From: Hysterium pulicare CBS 123377
Taxonomy: Eukaryota > Ascomycota > Dothideomycetes > Hysteriales > Hysteriaceae
NCBI GenBank assembly: GCA_000467715.1
Contig: AJFK01000685.1
Location: 1 to 64,000 of the forward strand
Length of the DNA stretch: 64,000 bases
Reading direction: 5' to 3'
The notes under the pieces were generated by a model, which had not been told where the DNA came from, ran no database searches, and saw nothing but the letters and a program-made list of their open reading frames with translations. Each line of letters opens with the position of its first letter. Position 1 is the stretch's first letter. Positions 10,778-22,402 of the stretch are shown in pieces. The position numbers and the translations under genes are program-made.

Positions 10778-12220
10778 ATGACTACCAATAATAAGACTGA
10801 CGATGACAGGTCTGGCTATAACACTATAGCATCGAGTATAGCCGAAAATGTCAAGGAGAATGGACGCACGTATCATTCATATAAATCGGGAAGTCAGTGT
10901 TGAAAAAGCAATATGCTTGGCACAAATGTTCTAACAAAGTTGCAGAATATCATTTACCAAATGACGAGGTATGTGAGCCCACAGCCTTCTAAGCGTGCAT
11001 GGGGTCTGATATGGATACCGCGATGTAGAAAGAGCAGGATCGTTTAGGTACATTCAGCCTTAGAATTGATAGTTGGCGCATGGCTCATTCAAGTAGACCT
11101 TCAACATGCCATGTTTACCAAACTCTTCGATGGCAAGCTTGCACTCGCACCGCTTGAAGAGGAGAAGATTCACAATGTTCTTGACATTGCCACAGGTTGG
11201 TATTTTACGCCGCCGAATGTCATTATATGGCTGACCTCTTTTAGGGACGGGGATATGGGCAATAGAATTTGGTATGCTTATAAGCTCTTACATTGAAAGC
11301 CAGATAGCTGATCTGTAAACACCACAGCTGAACAGTACCCCTCCGCAAATGTCATAGGAACAGATCTAACACCCATTCAACCAACCTAGTATTCCTCTCT
11401 GTTCCCCTCCACGCCCACTCCAATCTTCGTCTCCCATTTCCCTTTCCCCTTCCAGCTATAAACTAACATCTTTCTTCTTTCCCTCGGCATCGCCACTCCA
11501 CTTCTTCCCCCTTCCCCCTCCAACGCTCCCCTAACATCCTCCCCAGCATCCCCCCAAACTGCACCTTCGAAGTCGACGACGCAGAAGACGAATGGCTCTA
11601 CCCGCACCCTTTCACCTACATCCACGCCCGCGCCATCCTCTCCTGCTTCGCCTCCCCCCAAACCGTAATTCAATCCGCCTACACCTCCCTCACCCCAGGC
11701 GGCTACCTCGAGTTCCAAGATCCTATCATGCCCATGCAATACCCGTCCCCGCCCCCCGTCAACAGCTTCTTCTTCCGCTGGAACCAGCTCAGCATTCAAG
11801 CCGCTGAAGCGGGCGGCCGGCCCTGGACGAATGTCCAGTATTATGCTAGTTGGTTCAAGGAGGCGGGGTTGGTGGATGTGGTGGAGAGGAGGTTTTTTTT
11901 GGCGACGGGGGTTTGGCCGGAGGGGGAGAGGGAGAGGGAGTTGGGGGCTTGGCAGTTGAGGAATTGGGTTGATGCTATGGAGGGGATGACTATTAGGTAT
12001 GTATGAAAGGAGTATTGGTATTTCGATAGGGATTCTAATTCATGATGATAGGAACTTGGCTAGGATTGGGTGGACGCCGGAACAGTGTAGGGAATTGGTT
12101 AGAGAGGTGAAGAGGGAGCTTGTTGAGGGGTCGGTGAGGCCCTTTAATGAGATTTGTGTTGTTTGGGGGAGGAAGCCTGGTGGGGAGAAGGGGGTTGGAG
12201 GGGACGCGATGTTGGAGTAG
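10778..12220 (+). CDS. SAM-dependent methyltransferase, LaeA/TAM-like
   Basis: Eight exons: 10778-10892, 10946-10968, 11029-11047, 11097-11195, 11245-11271, 11328-11388, 11547-11996 and 12052-12220, coding 320 aa without a break. It belongs to the fungal class I methyltransferases resembling LaeA/TAM. Seen in order: N-G-R-T-Y-H near the start, the split Y-H-L-P-N-D-E, then L-Q-H-A-M-F, motif I L-D-I-A-T-G-T-G-I-W-A near residues 80-92, I-G-T-D-L-T-P-I-Q-P, the acidic D-D-A-E-D-E-W, H-A-R-A-I-L-S-C-F, G-G-Y-L-E-F-Q-D, R-P-W-T-N-V-Q-Y and W-G-R-K-P near the end. Three internal exons are just 23, 19 and 27 nt; frame and motifs support each. The substrate cannot be told. There is a strong C-rich to G-rich switch across exon 7. 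Confidence 0.85.
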
Positions 12221-12599
12221 GATAATAGAAGAGAAGGCAGATTTCAAGGCAGGAATTTGGAAGAATAGCTTTTTGGTACATGTTGTGGAGCTTTCTTCAC
12301 AGTTTCTGGGGACGAATTTTGGGATATTGTATCATTCAGCTCAAATACGATATATTAACATACGAATCGTTGCCCCTTTGTTCGAGACCCTTTGTTCGAG
12401 AAATTAGAAACAGACACACCCAAAGACGGTAGATCGAAACGCCGGAACCATGTGCCTCTGAGGATATGCCACGAGACATTCCACCTCGAGATGAAATATC
12501 CAGATGACTGCCAACGAGCCCTTTTACCGTCATCTCCCTCCCGCCCAATATTTTGTCTTGCTTAGCCTACGCTCTGTCGTCGCCTCATCGTCGTTTTTC
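12221..12599. other. Convergent 3' spacer
   Basis: Lies between the 3' ends of the methyltransferase (plus) and clathrin light chain (minus) genes. It contains a short duplicated GTTCGAGA word near 12380 and no gene. Confidence 0.35.
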
Positions 12600-13524
12600 C
12601 TAGTAGCCAGTGGCTCCAGGCGCCTGCTCGTCCTTCCTTAGGCTAACAAGCAACTCCCTAAACCGCTGCTTCTCACTCCCGCTCGCACCACCCTTAACAC
12701 CCTTCCCACTCAAATCCACTAACTTGGCAATCCTCTCCCAGCTCGTTCCGCCCGCCGTAGTATCATCTCTCGAGTTCAAGAATTCCTCAGCTTCGCGCCG
12801 TGACTGCGCAACCTGCTTCTCCTTCTTGTTATTGTAGTTCTCGTAGAAGTCGTCAATCGCTTCCTGGGCATCCTTGACCGTCTTCGCTTTGCGGTCGGAG
12901 GACACTTCATCACGGTGTTGGAGGGCTAGGTCTCGACGTTCTCGCCATTCTCGGATTACTTCGGGCTCGGGGGAGTCGGAGCGTTGGGGGGTGTAGGAGG
13001 ATTGGATTGGGGCACCGGGGAGGTAGGGAAGAGTGCCGCCGCCGGTTATGGTGCCGCCCGGGGCCATATGCTATAGAAGGAGTTAGAGAACCATTTCCAG
13101 TCAACAAACAACGCCAATGCTAGCTTTGGCACTTGGTGCAAAATAGCAGGACGGGACAGCACATACATCGTTCGTGGTATCTATGGCAGGAAAGGAGTCC
13201 TCGAATCCCGCCATCTCTTCACCTCCTACGTTCGCTTGGAAATCGCCTCCGCCTAGTAGATCGTCGTCACCGCCATCCTCGACTGTTGCTAGTTTGTCAT
13301 TTGGCGATGCGAATTGGTTTGCGTCGTCGCCAAGTAACGCCCGTTCGCGGGAGAGGAAGTCGTCGCCGTCTGTTGTATCACCAACGAGGTCGAAATTGGC
13401 TTCTCCTCGAGCTTCGGTGTGGCCTGCATTGAAATAGTCAATAAGGGAAAGTTTGGGGCCTGAATGGAAGGAGTTGGGACGAACCGGCGTCAATTTCGTC
13501 TAACGAAGGGAATCTGTCTGCCAT
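12600..13524 (-). CDS. CLC1: Clathrin light chain
   Basis: Exons 13524-13485, 13423-13167 and 13070-12600 give 255 aa. The start M-A-D-R-F-P-S-L-D-E-I-D and an acidic, Gly/Asp-rich N-terminal half are followed by a charged coiled-coil stretch (I-R-E-W-R-E-R-R-D-L-A, then the Lys/Gln-rich helix that binds the heavy chain). A C-terminal D-T-T-A-G-G-T-S-W-E-R-I-A-K-L-V-D-L block is typical of fungal light chains. The protein regulates clathrin coats in endocytosis and Golgi-endosome traffic. Introns are 61 and 96 nt with good borders. It is divergent from the complex I 9.5 kDa gene across 317 bp. Confidence 0.93.
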
Positions 13525-13841
13525 GTCGTAAGCGGAGTAGCTGTGTGTTGCTTGTAAGAAGGAATAGGGGATTTGGCAATATAGAAAGGCGCAGGTTGGG
13601 GGTGAATGAAATGGTTTGTTGAGTTGATTACTGTTGTCCAGGAGGCTCAAGGCCGGAGCGGAAAAACATATGCTCCGAGCGGAGCTTCGACCCATTCAAC
13701 CTCTACCGACGAGGTTCACCTTCAGGAAATGCTCGCACGAGCTTCGAATCGCACGCCAAACCGGTCAATTGTTCTCAGAGTTCGACGTTCTCCTAGGAAC
13801 GCCCCTCATACCTCCATCGAATCCTCCCAAACACATCCACC
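13525..13841. promoter_or_regulatory. Bidirectional promoter, clathrin light chain / complex I subunit
   Basis: The 317-bp region separates two divergent conserved genes, so both promoters and 5' UTRs must share it. It includes a perfect 14-base palindrome, GCTCCGAGCGGAGC, at 13672-13685. The core CCG-N2-CGG resembles sites of Zn2Cys6 regulators. Binding is inferred only. Confidence 0.5.
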
Positions 13842-14148
13842 ATGTCTACCGTAGCGCCCGACAAACCACACTTCTACCGCACGCCATTCCGGTACATGCG
13901 ATGGGCAGCGCACGTCAAGCCGGCATACTTCTTCTCTGTCATGATCGGATTGGCGGGACCGGCAATGTTCTTCATCGCGCCTCCTATACGACGAGCATTC
14001 GGGGACACAGCTTATAGAGCGCCGATACCACAGACATATCCGAGTATGCTGACCTCGCTAGTACGTGTGTTGGAGTGAACATGGCTGATTTTTGCTTGAT
14101 GTAGTACCGAAAGGGCCGCGACAGATACCGGAAGGATATGATGATTGA
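13842..14148 (+). CDS. nuo9.5: NADH:ubiquinone oxidoreductase 9.5 kDa subunit
   Basis: Exons 13842-14043 and 14105-14148 give 81 aa. This is the small single-span accessory subunit of mitochondrial complex I known from Neurospora. Seen: F-Y-R-T-P-F-R-Y-M-R-W-A-A-H-V-K-P-A-Y-F at the N-terminus, one membrane span around F-F-S-V-M-I-G-L-A-G-P-A-M-F-F, R-A-F-G-D and a tail ending P-K-G-P-R-Q-I-P-E-G-Y-D-D. The 61-nt intron restores this ending; reading through without splicing would give an unrelated C-terminus. The start follows a CACC context. Confidence 0.9.
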
Positions 14149-14465
14149 GGAGGGCGACGAAGGGAAAGATGTTGGGACGTCATGAATGATAGAGGCATGG
14201 AGGGGCAATAATCAAGGCACAGCAAGCTTGTGGTTGTCAGTTGGGTGGACTGTTTCACTACTGTACATTGAATGCATTTTCCACTGTCCGCCAATTCCCA
14301 TATCCAGAAATGAAAAACTCCGAACTGCCCATGGTTGGCTCACAAGCCTTTCCATCCATCTCACCGAGCCCAAAGTGCATGCGCTGAGGCAGGTATGTGT
14401 GTTATTATCAGCTTATCAGATTCCGAAATCATCGCATTTGATAGTCTGAGTTACCCTGATCTCAC
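14149..14465. other. Convergent 3' spacer
   Basis: 317 bp between the ends of the complex I subunit gene (plus) and the BTB gene (minus). No feature seen. Confidence 0.35.
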
Positions 14466-15934
14466 TCATTCCTCCCTAGCTCTCTTGTTATCTTCATTCT
14501 CACCCAGATCCATATCCTCATTGGTCTCAGGGAAGAGCTCCTCCCTAGTCCGCTTCTTAGGGCTTCCATTTCCCCTAACTGGGACCCCAACCCTGTATGC
14601 GCCCTCCCCTTCCTCTTCATGTTCGTCATCGTCGCCACGAAATAACCCCTCGTGCACATCGGCATCACGGCGCGTCTTCTTCGACTTTCGAGTCTTCTTC
14701 TTCGGATCCGTCTCCAGCTCCATAGCGGTGCGTTTCCAGGGATAATCCTCCCTATCCATCTTCACGCATGTAAGATATGGAACCTCATACCTATGCACAT
14801 CCAACAGTGCCTCGCTCCCAAGGATCTTCTGCCTATCAATCAAACTCTTGATGCACTGTTTGATCTCCAGCAAATGATTTTCAAGCACGTTCATGGCCTT
14901 CTTAGTCATCTTGAACTTGTCATGGAACTGTGCGAGGACTTGACGATCCATGTAAGCTTCGCCCGCCTCTCCGAGCTGCTTGTAAAGACTGTATCCTCCA
15001 TCTAGAGCACGCGAGCCGCGATCATTGAGAATGGCTTGTCCGAACCAGTGGCGGAAGAAGGTTAGAGCCATCCAGACCAGGATATCCTTAGAGAAATCTT
15101 CGCGCTTGATGGGCGTGACGTTGCTACCAGCCGGATTCATCATGCCGCCAGGGTAGAAGGCCGCGAGGGACATTTCAAGATGTTTGCGCTTCACGTTCAG
15201 TATCTCATGTTGCTTTTCGCATACCTTGACGACTTCTTCTTGTAAGTTCTTTTTGGTTTCCTCGCTCTGCGCGTTCCAGTTGCCGGCAAGATGAACGATG
15301 GCCTCTTTGTAGATTGTCTCTGACTTGATGCGCACGGCCATGTTGACCCAAGCAGATGGGTTCGCGGTGATAGACCGGAAGAGGACTTGGCCTTGCTTGA
15401 AGAGGGCCACATCGATAGACTTGGAGACCATGGGAATGGATCCAAGGTACTCGGCGATTTCAGTCATGCCGACCGCATCTTGAAGGGCGGAAGAGATATT
15501 GGCATCGCTAATAGTGATCTCGCGACCGTAGTAGGCTCTCAGGATATTTTCATAGTACTCAAAGATCTTGGTAGGGATCTTGGCATTTTCGTTCAGTGGC
15601 ATGGCTGGAGCGTGATTGACAGGCTGGCCCTTGCGATCAAGTTCCTGTGTACCGTTAGCTCAACGACTTTCGATGCACTATTCCAAGCCCGGATTGCGCT
15701 ACTCACCACGAGATGTAATTTGCCAGTGGTCGGTCCATTAGGTGGCAGGTCGCGGAGATCAATGCGCCAGCAATGGTGCGTACCAGCCTGCTTGGCCTTA
15801 GAAGATAAGACGACAGCATGTTCTTGGGTCAGATATTGGCTGAAGAGGGTAGAGTGGCGGCGCAGGACGCTCGCATGGAACTTGAGTTGACGGTTATGGG
15901 CGAGCACGATGAGAACATCCTCAGGTTGCTCCAT
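14466..15934 (-). CDS. BTB/POZ-domain protein, intact
   Basis: Exons 15934-15707 and 15644-14466 (62-nt intron, GTGAGT...ACACAG) give 468 aa. The N-terminal 150 residues look like a fungal BTB fold: D-V-L-I-V-L, L-K-F-H-A-S-V-L-R-R-H-S, F-S-Q-Y-L, then the helix I-F-E-Y-Y-E-N-I-L-R-A-Y-Y. The middle is helical and well kept (W-V-N-M-A-V-R-I-K-S, A-A-F-Y-P-G-G-M-M, L-T-F-F-R-H-W-F-G). The last 90 residues are Lys/Arg/Glu-rich with possible nuclear localisation signals (K-K-K-T-R-K-S-K-K). It is unlike the decayed BTB gene at 9.5 kb in length and sequence. A Cullin-3 adaptor or chromatin-associated role is possible, but no substrate can be named. Confidence 0.82.
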
Positions 15935-16832
15935 GTTGTGGTACGAAGCTCGATTGTGGTGTGGGCGAAGTGTGTTGTTGTGAGGTGGTGGTGTTAACGG
16001 AGGTCAAAGTAGCTTGGTTTAAGTGAAGGAGATGATGCACGTGATGGGACCCAAGTGCCGATGTGGAGCAACTGATAGGCTTTTATTGATGATGTAAAGG
16101 GAAGGGTGAAGGTAATGTTATGGAAGTCGGGTGAGTAATCGTATGGACCAGGCTCTGGGGTAGCTACACCAAGACCGAGACAGTTCCACATAAGATTACT
16201 TTATTAAAGAGATAGAGCTGCTAGTGTCCTAGGAATATACTTTTAAAGAGAGGTTTATTCCTATAACAGTATTCAAGACTCTGTCAAGTTATCTTGTCGA
16301 GGATGGCGTACCAGACGTCAACTGCTTTTTGCTCCTTTAGAAAATCCCACCTGTGCCCATGTCCAGAAACCCAGCTTTCCTGTAGTCTCTATTAACCAGC
16401 TAAGTACTTAAAACACTTCAAGATATAGTCGAAGCCTTTAACCGCCAGCCTGGAGTGCGCTATATATCCAAGCACACGGATGCAAGCTTGTAAGTGCTCT
16501 TCAGGAGGTTTTGAGTCTCCCTTAGTAGAGAGTGCTTCCAGTCAAAGATTTTGAAATGACGAAGAAACCTGGATCTTGTATCGGGAACAGCTCCCGTAGC
16601 ATGGCTTTCAAGCAATGGAAATGACGTTGAGGACATACGGAAAAATCGCAATGGATATTCAAGGGAGGGTGAAGAGACCCGAAGACACATCTGCCTCGAC
16701 AGCTTGCTTTCCACGGTGTATGTTCACGCGGGAGTCATGTACTCTATTATGGATCATTCGTGTCATTCATTTTCTTCGTTACATCTTTCGATGGAGTCTG
16801 TCATGAATCGCTCGTGTCATTCATATTCTTCA
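15935..16832. other. Spacer with short direct repeat
   Basis: Promoter side of the BTB gene, then the 3' flank of the glutathione transferase gene. A roughly 30-bp direct repeat (CGTGTCATTCAT... followed by CACATCTT/TACATCTT) occurs at about 16759-16788 and 16813-16842, the second copy reaching into the stop-codon region. No gene is seen. Confidence 0.4.
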
Positions 16833-18039
16833 TCACATCTTACTCTGATACTCCAGAACCGCCGGAAGCTTGACCTTGCCAACCCTCAACTTACTAAAGT
16901 CCTCTTCAACCCCTTCTTCAATATCCGGGTATGGCCCCATCGGAGTGATGGCATGTGGGTTGATCTCATAATGGCTCTTCGTGTACTAAGCATCCAAAAG
17001 ATTAATACAGAAATTGAGAAAACCTTCAAACAGAGGACTTACGTTCTCCTTGATATGCTTGAAATCAGTACTCTCCTTAAACCCCTTCACATTCCAGTAT
17101 AGATTCTTCAACCAATTATTCAGAACCGGGTAATCATGCCTAATCGTCCCCAGATTGCACTTGAAATGCTGGACATAGACCGTATCGAATCTGATTAACG
17201 TCGCGTACGCCCGGATATCCAGCTCCGTCAGAGTCTTGCCCAGTATGTATGGTCCTCCATTCTTAGCAACGAGTTCCTCGAGTTTGTTGAGAGCTCCGAA
17301 GACGGGTATGACTCCCTTCTCATACCCTTCTTGGTTGGTTGGGAAGCCGGCTTTGTAGACGCCGGTATTGAGATCTTGTTGCATCCATTCGGAGATGGTG
17401 TCGATTTCGGAGCGGAGGGATTCGGGGTAGAGGTCTATTGAGGCAAGCTCTGAAGGTAGAGAGGAGTTGAAAGCTGTTGGAAGCCAGCGGAGTATTTCGG
17501 CTGATTCCTAATGTGCTTAGTATTAGCAATGCCATTCCCGCGCGTCGGACCATGCTATAATTGAATAAGACGCTGGCTTACGTTGTTGACAGCTGTATTG
17601 GTCTTTTTGTCCCATAGTAACGGAACACTGTACCTCCCCTTGTACTCTTTATCTGCCTTGAAGTACACCTGATGCAAGAACTCGCTGCCAAACAGCTTGT
17701 CTGCCGTCGCATTCGGGTACTCGTCCTCGGACTTTGGAAATCGCCATCCGGGCCATCCGGGCTTACCCTCCTCATCTTTCGGGTATGCTTTGACCACAGA
17801 GATATCAATATAATCCGTGAGGCCTTTGATATGTCTGGCGAGGTTTGCTCGATGGGCGAAAGGGCAAAAGAGGCCTTGCTTACGATTAGTTGAGGGAGTG
17901 GAGGAGGGAAGGCATTTGAGGTACCTATATAAAGATGGTATCTACCCTTTTCAGGTGGGAACTCTCCTCCTTCTTTTATGACGCCGTGCCAGCCGTCCGC
18001 CGTACCAGGCTTGTGAATTGGGGATGTTTCCGTGGCCAT
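16833..18039 (-). CDS. ECM4: Ecm4-type glutathione S-transferase (glutathionyl-hydroquinone reductase)
   Basis: Exons 18039-17925, 17874-17582, 17507-17043 and 16985-16833 code 341 aa. The family (omega-like/xi GST; yeast Ecm4/Gto, bacterial YqjG) uses an active-site Cys to reduce glutathionyl-hydroquinones and mixed disulfides. Seen: I-H-K-P-G-T-A-D-G-W near the start, G-L-F-C-P-F-A-H-R at residues 39-47 with catalytic Cys42, R-Y-S-V-P-L-L-W-D, E-S-A-E-I-L-R, the all-helical half with Y-I-L-G-K-T-L-T-E-L-D-I-R-A-Y-A-T-L-I-R-F-D, and the diagnostic end H-Y-E-I-N-P-H-A-I-T-P-M-G-P. The Cys codon lies just after the first intron. A longer upstream frame starts at GTG, so ATG 18039 is used. Confidence 0.92.
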
Positions 18040-18620
18040 GCTTACGCTGTTGCCGTTTGTCTGTATGAATGGTCTAGGTATCCGGGTCGGGAACGGAAAT
18101 GCCCGGAAATGGTGTAGTTTTATAGACACCACCTTGGATTAGCGTGTGGAGGAGTATGCTTCTCAAAAGTCCAGTAAGAAGAACACAAGTATGTAGGATT
18201 GAGGATCAAGTTGGGTACATCATCAACGGCAGAATGAAAGTCGGCGAGCAAAGCGGTCAGTGTAACGTGCTGCGAGTAAGTGATTGGCTAGAATGGTCAC
18301 CGTTGTACCGGAAATATTCCGCAATTAAAAATGAAGCCATAATAGAGAAATCCTACCACTTAAAGTCCATACTAGTCGTCAAAAGCAGGGCGGGCTCGGG
18401 GTCGAGGGAAAGGATAGCTTGTTTAGATAGATGCAAGCTGACTATAATCGAGTTTACGTGATGGCTTAATTTCAACATTGAAAAGAAATAGGTATTTTAT
18501 GCATTATCTCATTATCTATCATTGCTATGATATGAATACAAGCTTTTTGAGACATAGTACGGAGTTGCATTCTTCCAATTCCACATTTTAAGCATCATTG
18601 TCCAACCCCACCCTCTCCCT
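18040..18620. other. Spacer between two minus-strand genes
   Basis: Promoter of the glutathione transferase gene and the A/T-richer 3' flank of the phosphoesterase gene (about 18460-18560). No gene is seen. Confidence 0.35.
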
Positions 18621-20851
18621 CTACGCCCCAATATTACTCCCCACAGGACAATTCGGCACATTCGCCTGCCAAGCAATCTTCGCATAAGCAGGCAAATAAC
18701 TATTCGTAGTAAAAGTCTTCGGCAGATAATAACTTGCGTCCGCACTCTTATAGCTTCCTCCAACGCTATTCAGTGCATTCAGGACGTAGCTCTGGATGAA
18801 ATCCAAGAAGATCAGATCCACAGTCTGAGGCGTAGTTCCGTCGGTCGGGAAACTGGCATTGGCTTGGAGATCGTTGGGTTGGCTGTAGTAGGGGATCTTA
18901 GAGTGGATAGTGTCGTCGCCGTCGGTGCCGAAGTCGTCTGTTGTGGTGTAGCCGGGTGATGGGGTGGTGTTTTGGCGGCGGACGAGACGGCCGCTTGGGA
19001 AGGAGCGGGAGGTGAGGTGGTCATGAGTTACAGGAGGGTCTAGACAGATGTCGCGATCTGCAATGAGAGGCTGGAAGTCGAAGTCGCGCGTGGAGAGATC
19101 GCGACGTTTCTTTTGGAAGGGTCCTGCGTTTAGGATGCCGAGTACTTTCTAGGGGGGGTTTAGTCTTCTGAACATGTAGATGGGAAATAGGAAAGGCTTA
19201 CAGATGCTTGAGAGTATGGGACATTGGGGATGAACTGGAAACCGTCCGAGAAGGGGCTGACGATGAAGGAATCATCGTATGTGAAGGGTCCTTTGGCAAG
19301 GTCGAAGCGAACGCTCCCAGTATTGATGATGATGAGACGAGGGACATCTTTTCGGGTTTCATTCACGACCACAGTGGACAGTGCCGTTTGAAGAAGCTTA
19401 AAGATATTGCCATCAGCGAGGAATGGTTTGCAATACTGACAAAGCGTTTCAGGCGCGCATCCATAAAGGGCTGTGAGATTTAGCTGCTTCCTCGCCGTGG
19501 TGATGTCAATAGTGACCTTTTCGCCTTTTTTGAGGTCAAAAGTCTTATCCTGGCTACCTTCAGCGTGATAGGCAAAGGTAAGGCGGTTCCAATCAAGATA
19601 ACGCCGAGCATATCGTAGATTTGATGGTGTTGTAGACTTTGGTAACCCGGCACTCGCAGTTCCGGTGCTGGCTGGTGGGATGGCAGTGCGAGTCGGGTTT
19701 GGAACGCCTTTGGGGTTATACTCGGCCTCGCAAGTAGTTGAATTGATTCCTGTCATGGCAAGCCAGCCAAGAGTCTCGCAGTATCGACCTAACGTAGTGA
19801 GTTTACAAGATCTGCAGACTGTATCTATGCAGCTTACCAGATTCAAGCGCAGTGGCCTTATTGTCATACACGGCAAAATCGCGAATATGTGTATGGCCTC
19901 CAAAGCCTTGGATTGGAACATTGGGCCTCAACTTGCGGATGGCACTGTAGACTGTCCCAAAGCTACTTGTGCTGACCGAAGTGCGAACAGGGTTATGCCC
20001 AATGAGAACAAATAGATCGATCGGCTTTGGGTAATTAACAGCGTTAATGAACCAGGACTGGTTGACCATCGTCTTAGCCGGAATTACCCTGGAGACGTTC
20101 GAGTTGCCCGTGAAGTCGAAGAGGACTCCGAAAGACATGATGCGAAGTCCTGAAATCCAATTTTAGTTTGCAGAGAACCCCTGCGTGGAGCAACAACCTA
20201 CCATGCTTGGTTTTGAAATAGCGATACTTAGCTCCGATGTACTCGAGTTGGCCAGTCTTGGGATTAATGATCTGAACATTGCTGGTAAGATATTTGTCCC
20301 CGTAGACCTTGGAAAATTGGTTGAAGGTCTCGTAAGCGATTTCCGTAACGTAAAGCTCGTGGTTTCCAATGGTGAGAAGATCATAGTCAATATTCTCAAA
20401 GATAACGTTCGAGACATTGCCATTGGGCGAAGTAGCATCGCTCAAACCAGCACCATCATGAAGGTCCTACTTTTCCATCAGATCATATCTTCTTAAAATC
20501 TCCAATTGCACTTACACCAGTATCAATAAGCAACAAATCCACTCCTAGCTTCTTCGCTTTCTGCTTCATATGCTTGGTGAAGCTCACATAATCCCCCCAA
20601 TCCGCACCATAATTCTGCTCCTTGATATGCCCCTCGAGCCAACCATGGGTGTCTGTGGTATGCAAGAAATTGATCTGTCCCCATTCAAGCGGTCCTTTGG
20701 GTCCTGAAGTCGCGTTCTGCGCATCAGGCTGCATACGACGCACATTGCGTGTCAACACGACATCGTTCTGCGGTCCATAGCAATCGTGTTCCTCGCAAGC
20801 TAGCCCTGTCGCGAAGCTGGCTGCGGAGAGAAGAAGCGTGGAGAAGCGCAT
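18621..20851 (-). CDS. Secreted calcineurin-like phosphoesterase / 5'-nucleotidase family protein
   Basis: Exons 20851-20516, 20466-20202, 20149-19838, 19788-19202 and 19148-18621 code 675 aa. A signal peptide is visible ([18 protein letters not shown]). The metal-binding set is present: D-T-H at residues 67-69, G-N-H-E at about 146-149, G-H-N-P near 251, and G-G-H-T-H near 284. The C-terminal half resembles the 5'-nucleotidase cap, with Asn-rich, glycosylation-prone stretches. It resembles yeast YHR202W and other fungal vacuolar/secreted members, so nucleotide or phosphoester hydrolysis is likely, with unknown substrate. A K-K-R-R run near the start of the last exon could be a processing site. 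All five exons join in frame. Confidence 0.87.
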
Positions 20852-21793
20852 CTCGAGTCCGAAGTCCCGAATGAAAACTGAAGCTGCAGGTACCAGTCTC
20901 CCCGCTTAGAAACAGCCCTCCGCTGGCTTTTTAAAAGCGATTCCGTCCTGGCTGTGAAGCGTAGGACGGGAGGTACGGTACGAGGGCCCAGCTTACATTT
21001 AGAAAGTCACGTTCCACGGCTGTCATTTGCCCATCTCGATAGGACCCTTGTGCATGTGCTGCATATCCTTCCTTTCGAGGTCTAGCAGAACCTGGAAGTT
21101 GGGCACTGTATCGTGCATGATACCACGGACCAGGAAGATATTCATTGTACCCGAGGAGCCAAGAGCTGAATACACGTGCTATCGCGGTGCGCGCCGACCT
21201 TCCTAAAGAGGAAAGGGTGCTTATTCTATGAGTCTGTGCGTTGGCGGTATCAACGGTAACTTCAACATCGCGGCTCAAGACAACGATGAATGGCCATGAG
21301 GACTTCTTGGGATGTTGATTTAGCGAGTGTGGTAGGTTTAGACTCGGCGATAGGTGATGAAACGAGTGCGCACCCTTAGGAAGAATAGATAGTATCTTGA
21401 TACCTTATCCTCAAGAGGAAGGGAAGGAGATAAAATGTTAAAAGCACATATCTCAAGAGTTGTTAAAGAGGAGTATAGAGGTAGACATGTTGAAGTTTCG
21501 GAATGTTAGTATGGCAAAGGCAGAGAAGTTTTATTGTGGGATGGAGCGTGAGTGGAGTTCGCTTTGCTCAGGTGGTAAGAGAAATAGTAAGTATTTAAGG
21601 TCGGCCGCGTTAGGATTTATTCCGGAATTCTTAGGTCAAACAAATTGATATTGCGTCAGAAAAGGCTACCTTAGCCAGTGGTATCATCGACAGACAGCTT
21701 TGTGCTCGTCTCAACGCCTAAAAAAGCATTAGAACACGGTAAGTAGACCTCTCCATAAGCCCCTTTCCTCCACTTTTGATAACACTACCCTTC
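20852..21793. other. Spacer, no gene seen
   Basis: Promoter of the phosphoesterase gene lies next to 20851. Remaining frames are short and lack motifs. Confidence 0.35.
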
Positions 21794-22402
21794 CTATTTC
21801 TCCTTTTCCTTACCCTTACCTCCCCTCTTCTTGCCCTTCCTCTTTTGCCTTCTCTCTTCAACACCAATCTCTCCTTCCTGCTGTACATTCTCCTCCCTCT
21901 TATCCTCCCGAATCATCTCCCTAATCTCCCACTGCAACTGCCGAGTCTTCATCTCATGCACCTGCGAGCTCTCTGCCAACTGCGCGATTCGTAGCTCTCT
22001 CTCTTCTCCGTCTCCGAAAATTCGATTGCTGCCCATCCGTGCAAGCGACATGTCTTGCCGGAGTGGTGTGCCTAGATCCAGTGAGTTAGTATGGGTATTT
22101 TCGGGTAGGTACAGAGGCCGCTTACCATCGTACAGCCAAATGTAAGGCCATTTCTCTCTCTCCTTGAGTCCTTGCTCCATCACTTCCATCGTCATCTTGT
22201 GGAGGTATGCAGCCCAGATGCCGCTAGTTTGGAAAGGTTAGCTTCGAGAATAGGCGAAGAGAGGGCAGGCTCGATTCAGGATTGAGTTAAACAGATAGTC
22301 TGAGAAGACAGGAGATGGTGAAGGGACAAGTGGGAGAAGACTAGTGGGCTGTACTTACAGGTCGCACGCGAACTCTATGTCGGCAGTGGTCACGGCTGCC
22401 AT
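21794..22402 (-). CDS. Small charged protein of unknown function
   Basis: Exons 22402-22359, 22223-22126 and 22071-21794 code 139 aa; all three joins keep frame at clear GT/AG borders. The first 60 residues look folded (T-T-A-D-I-E-F-A-C-D-L-G-I-W-A-A-Y-L-H-K and K-W-P-Y-I-W-L-Y-D-G). A long Glu/Arg/Lys helix follows and the tail is almost wholly Lys/Gly/Glu, suggesting nuclear or nucleic-acid contact (inference). I do not recognise the family. It is probably real because splicing preserves a coherent frame and the start context is good. Confidence 0.6.

Noticed and set aside
16981-17045. Apparent frameshift at the start of the last exon of the Ecm4-type gene
   Set aside because: Rereading the sequence line showed exon 4 begins at 16985 and the frame is correct; the gene is intact.
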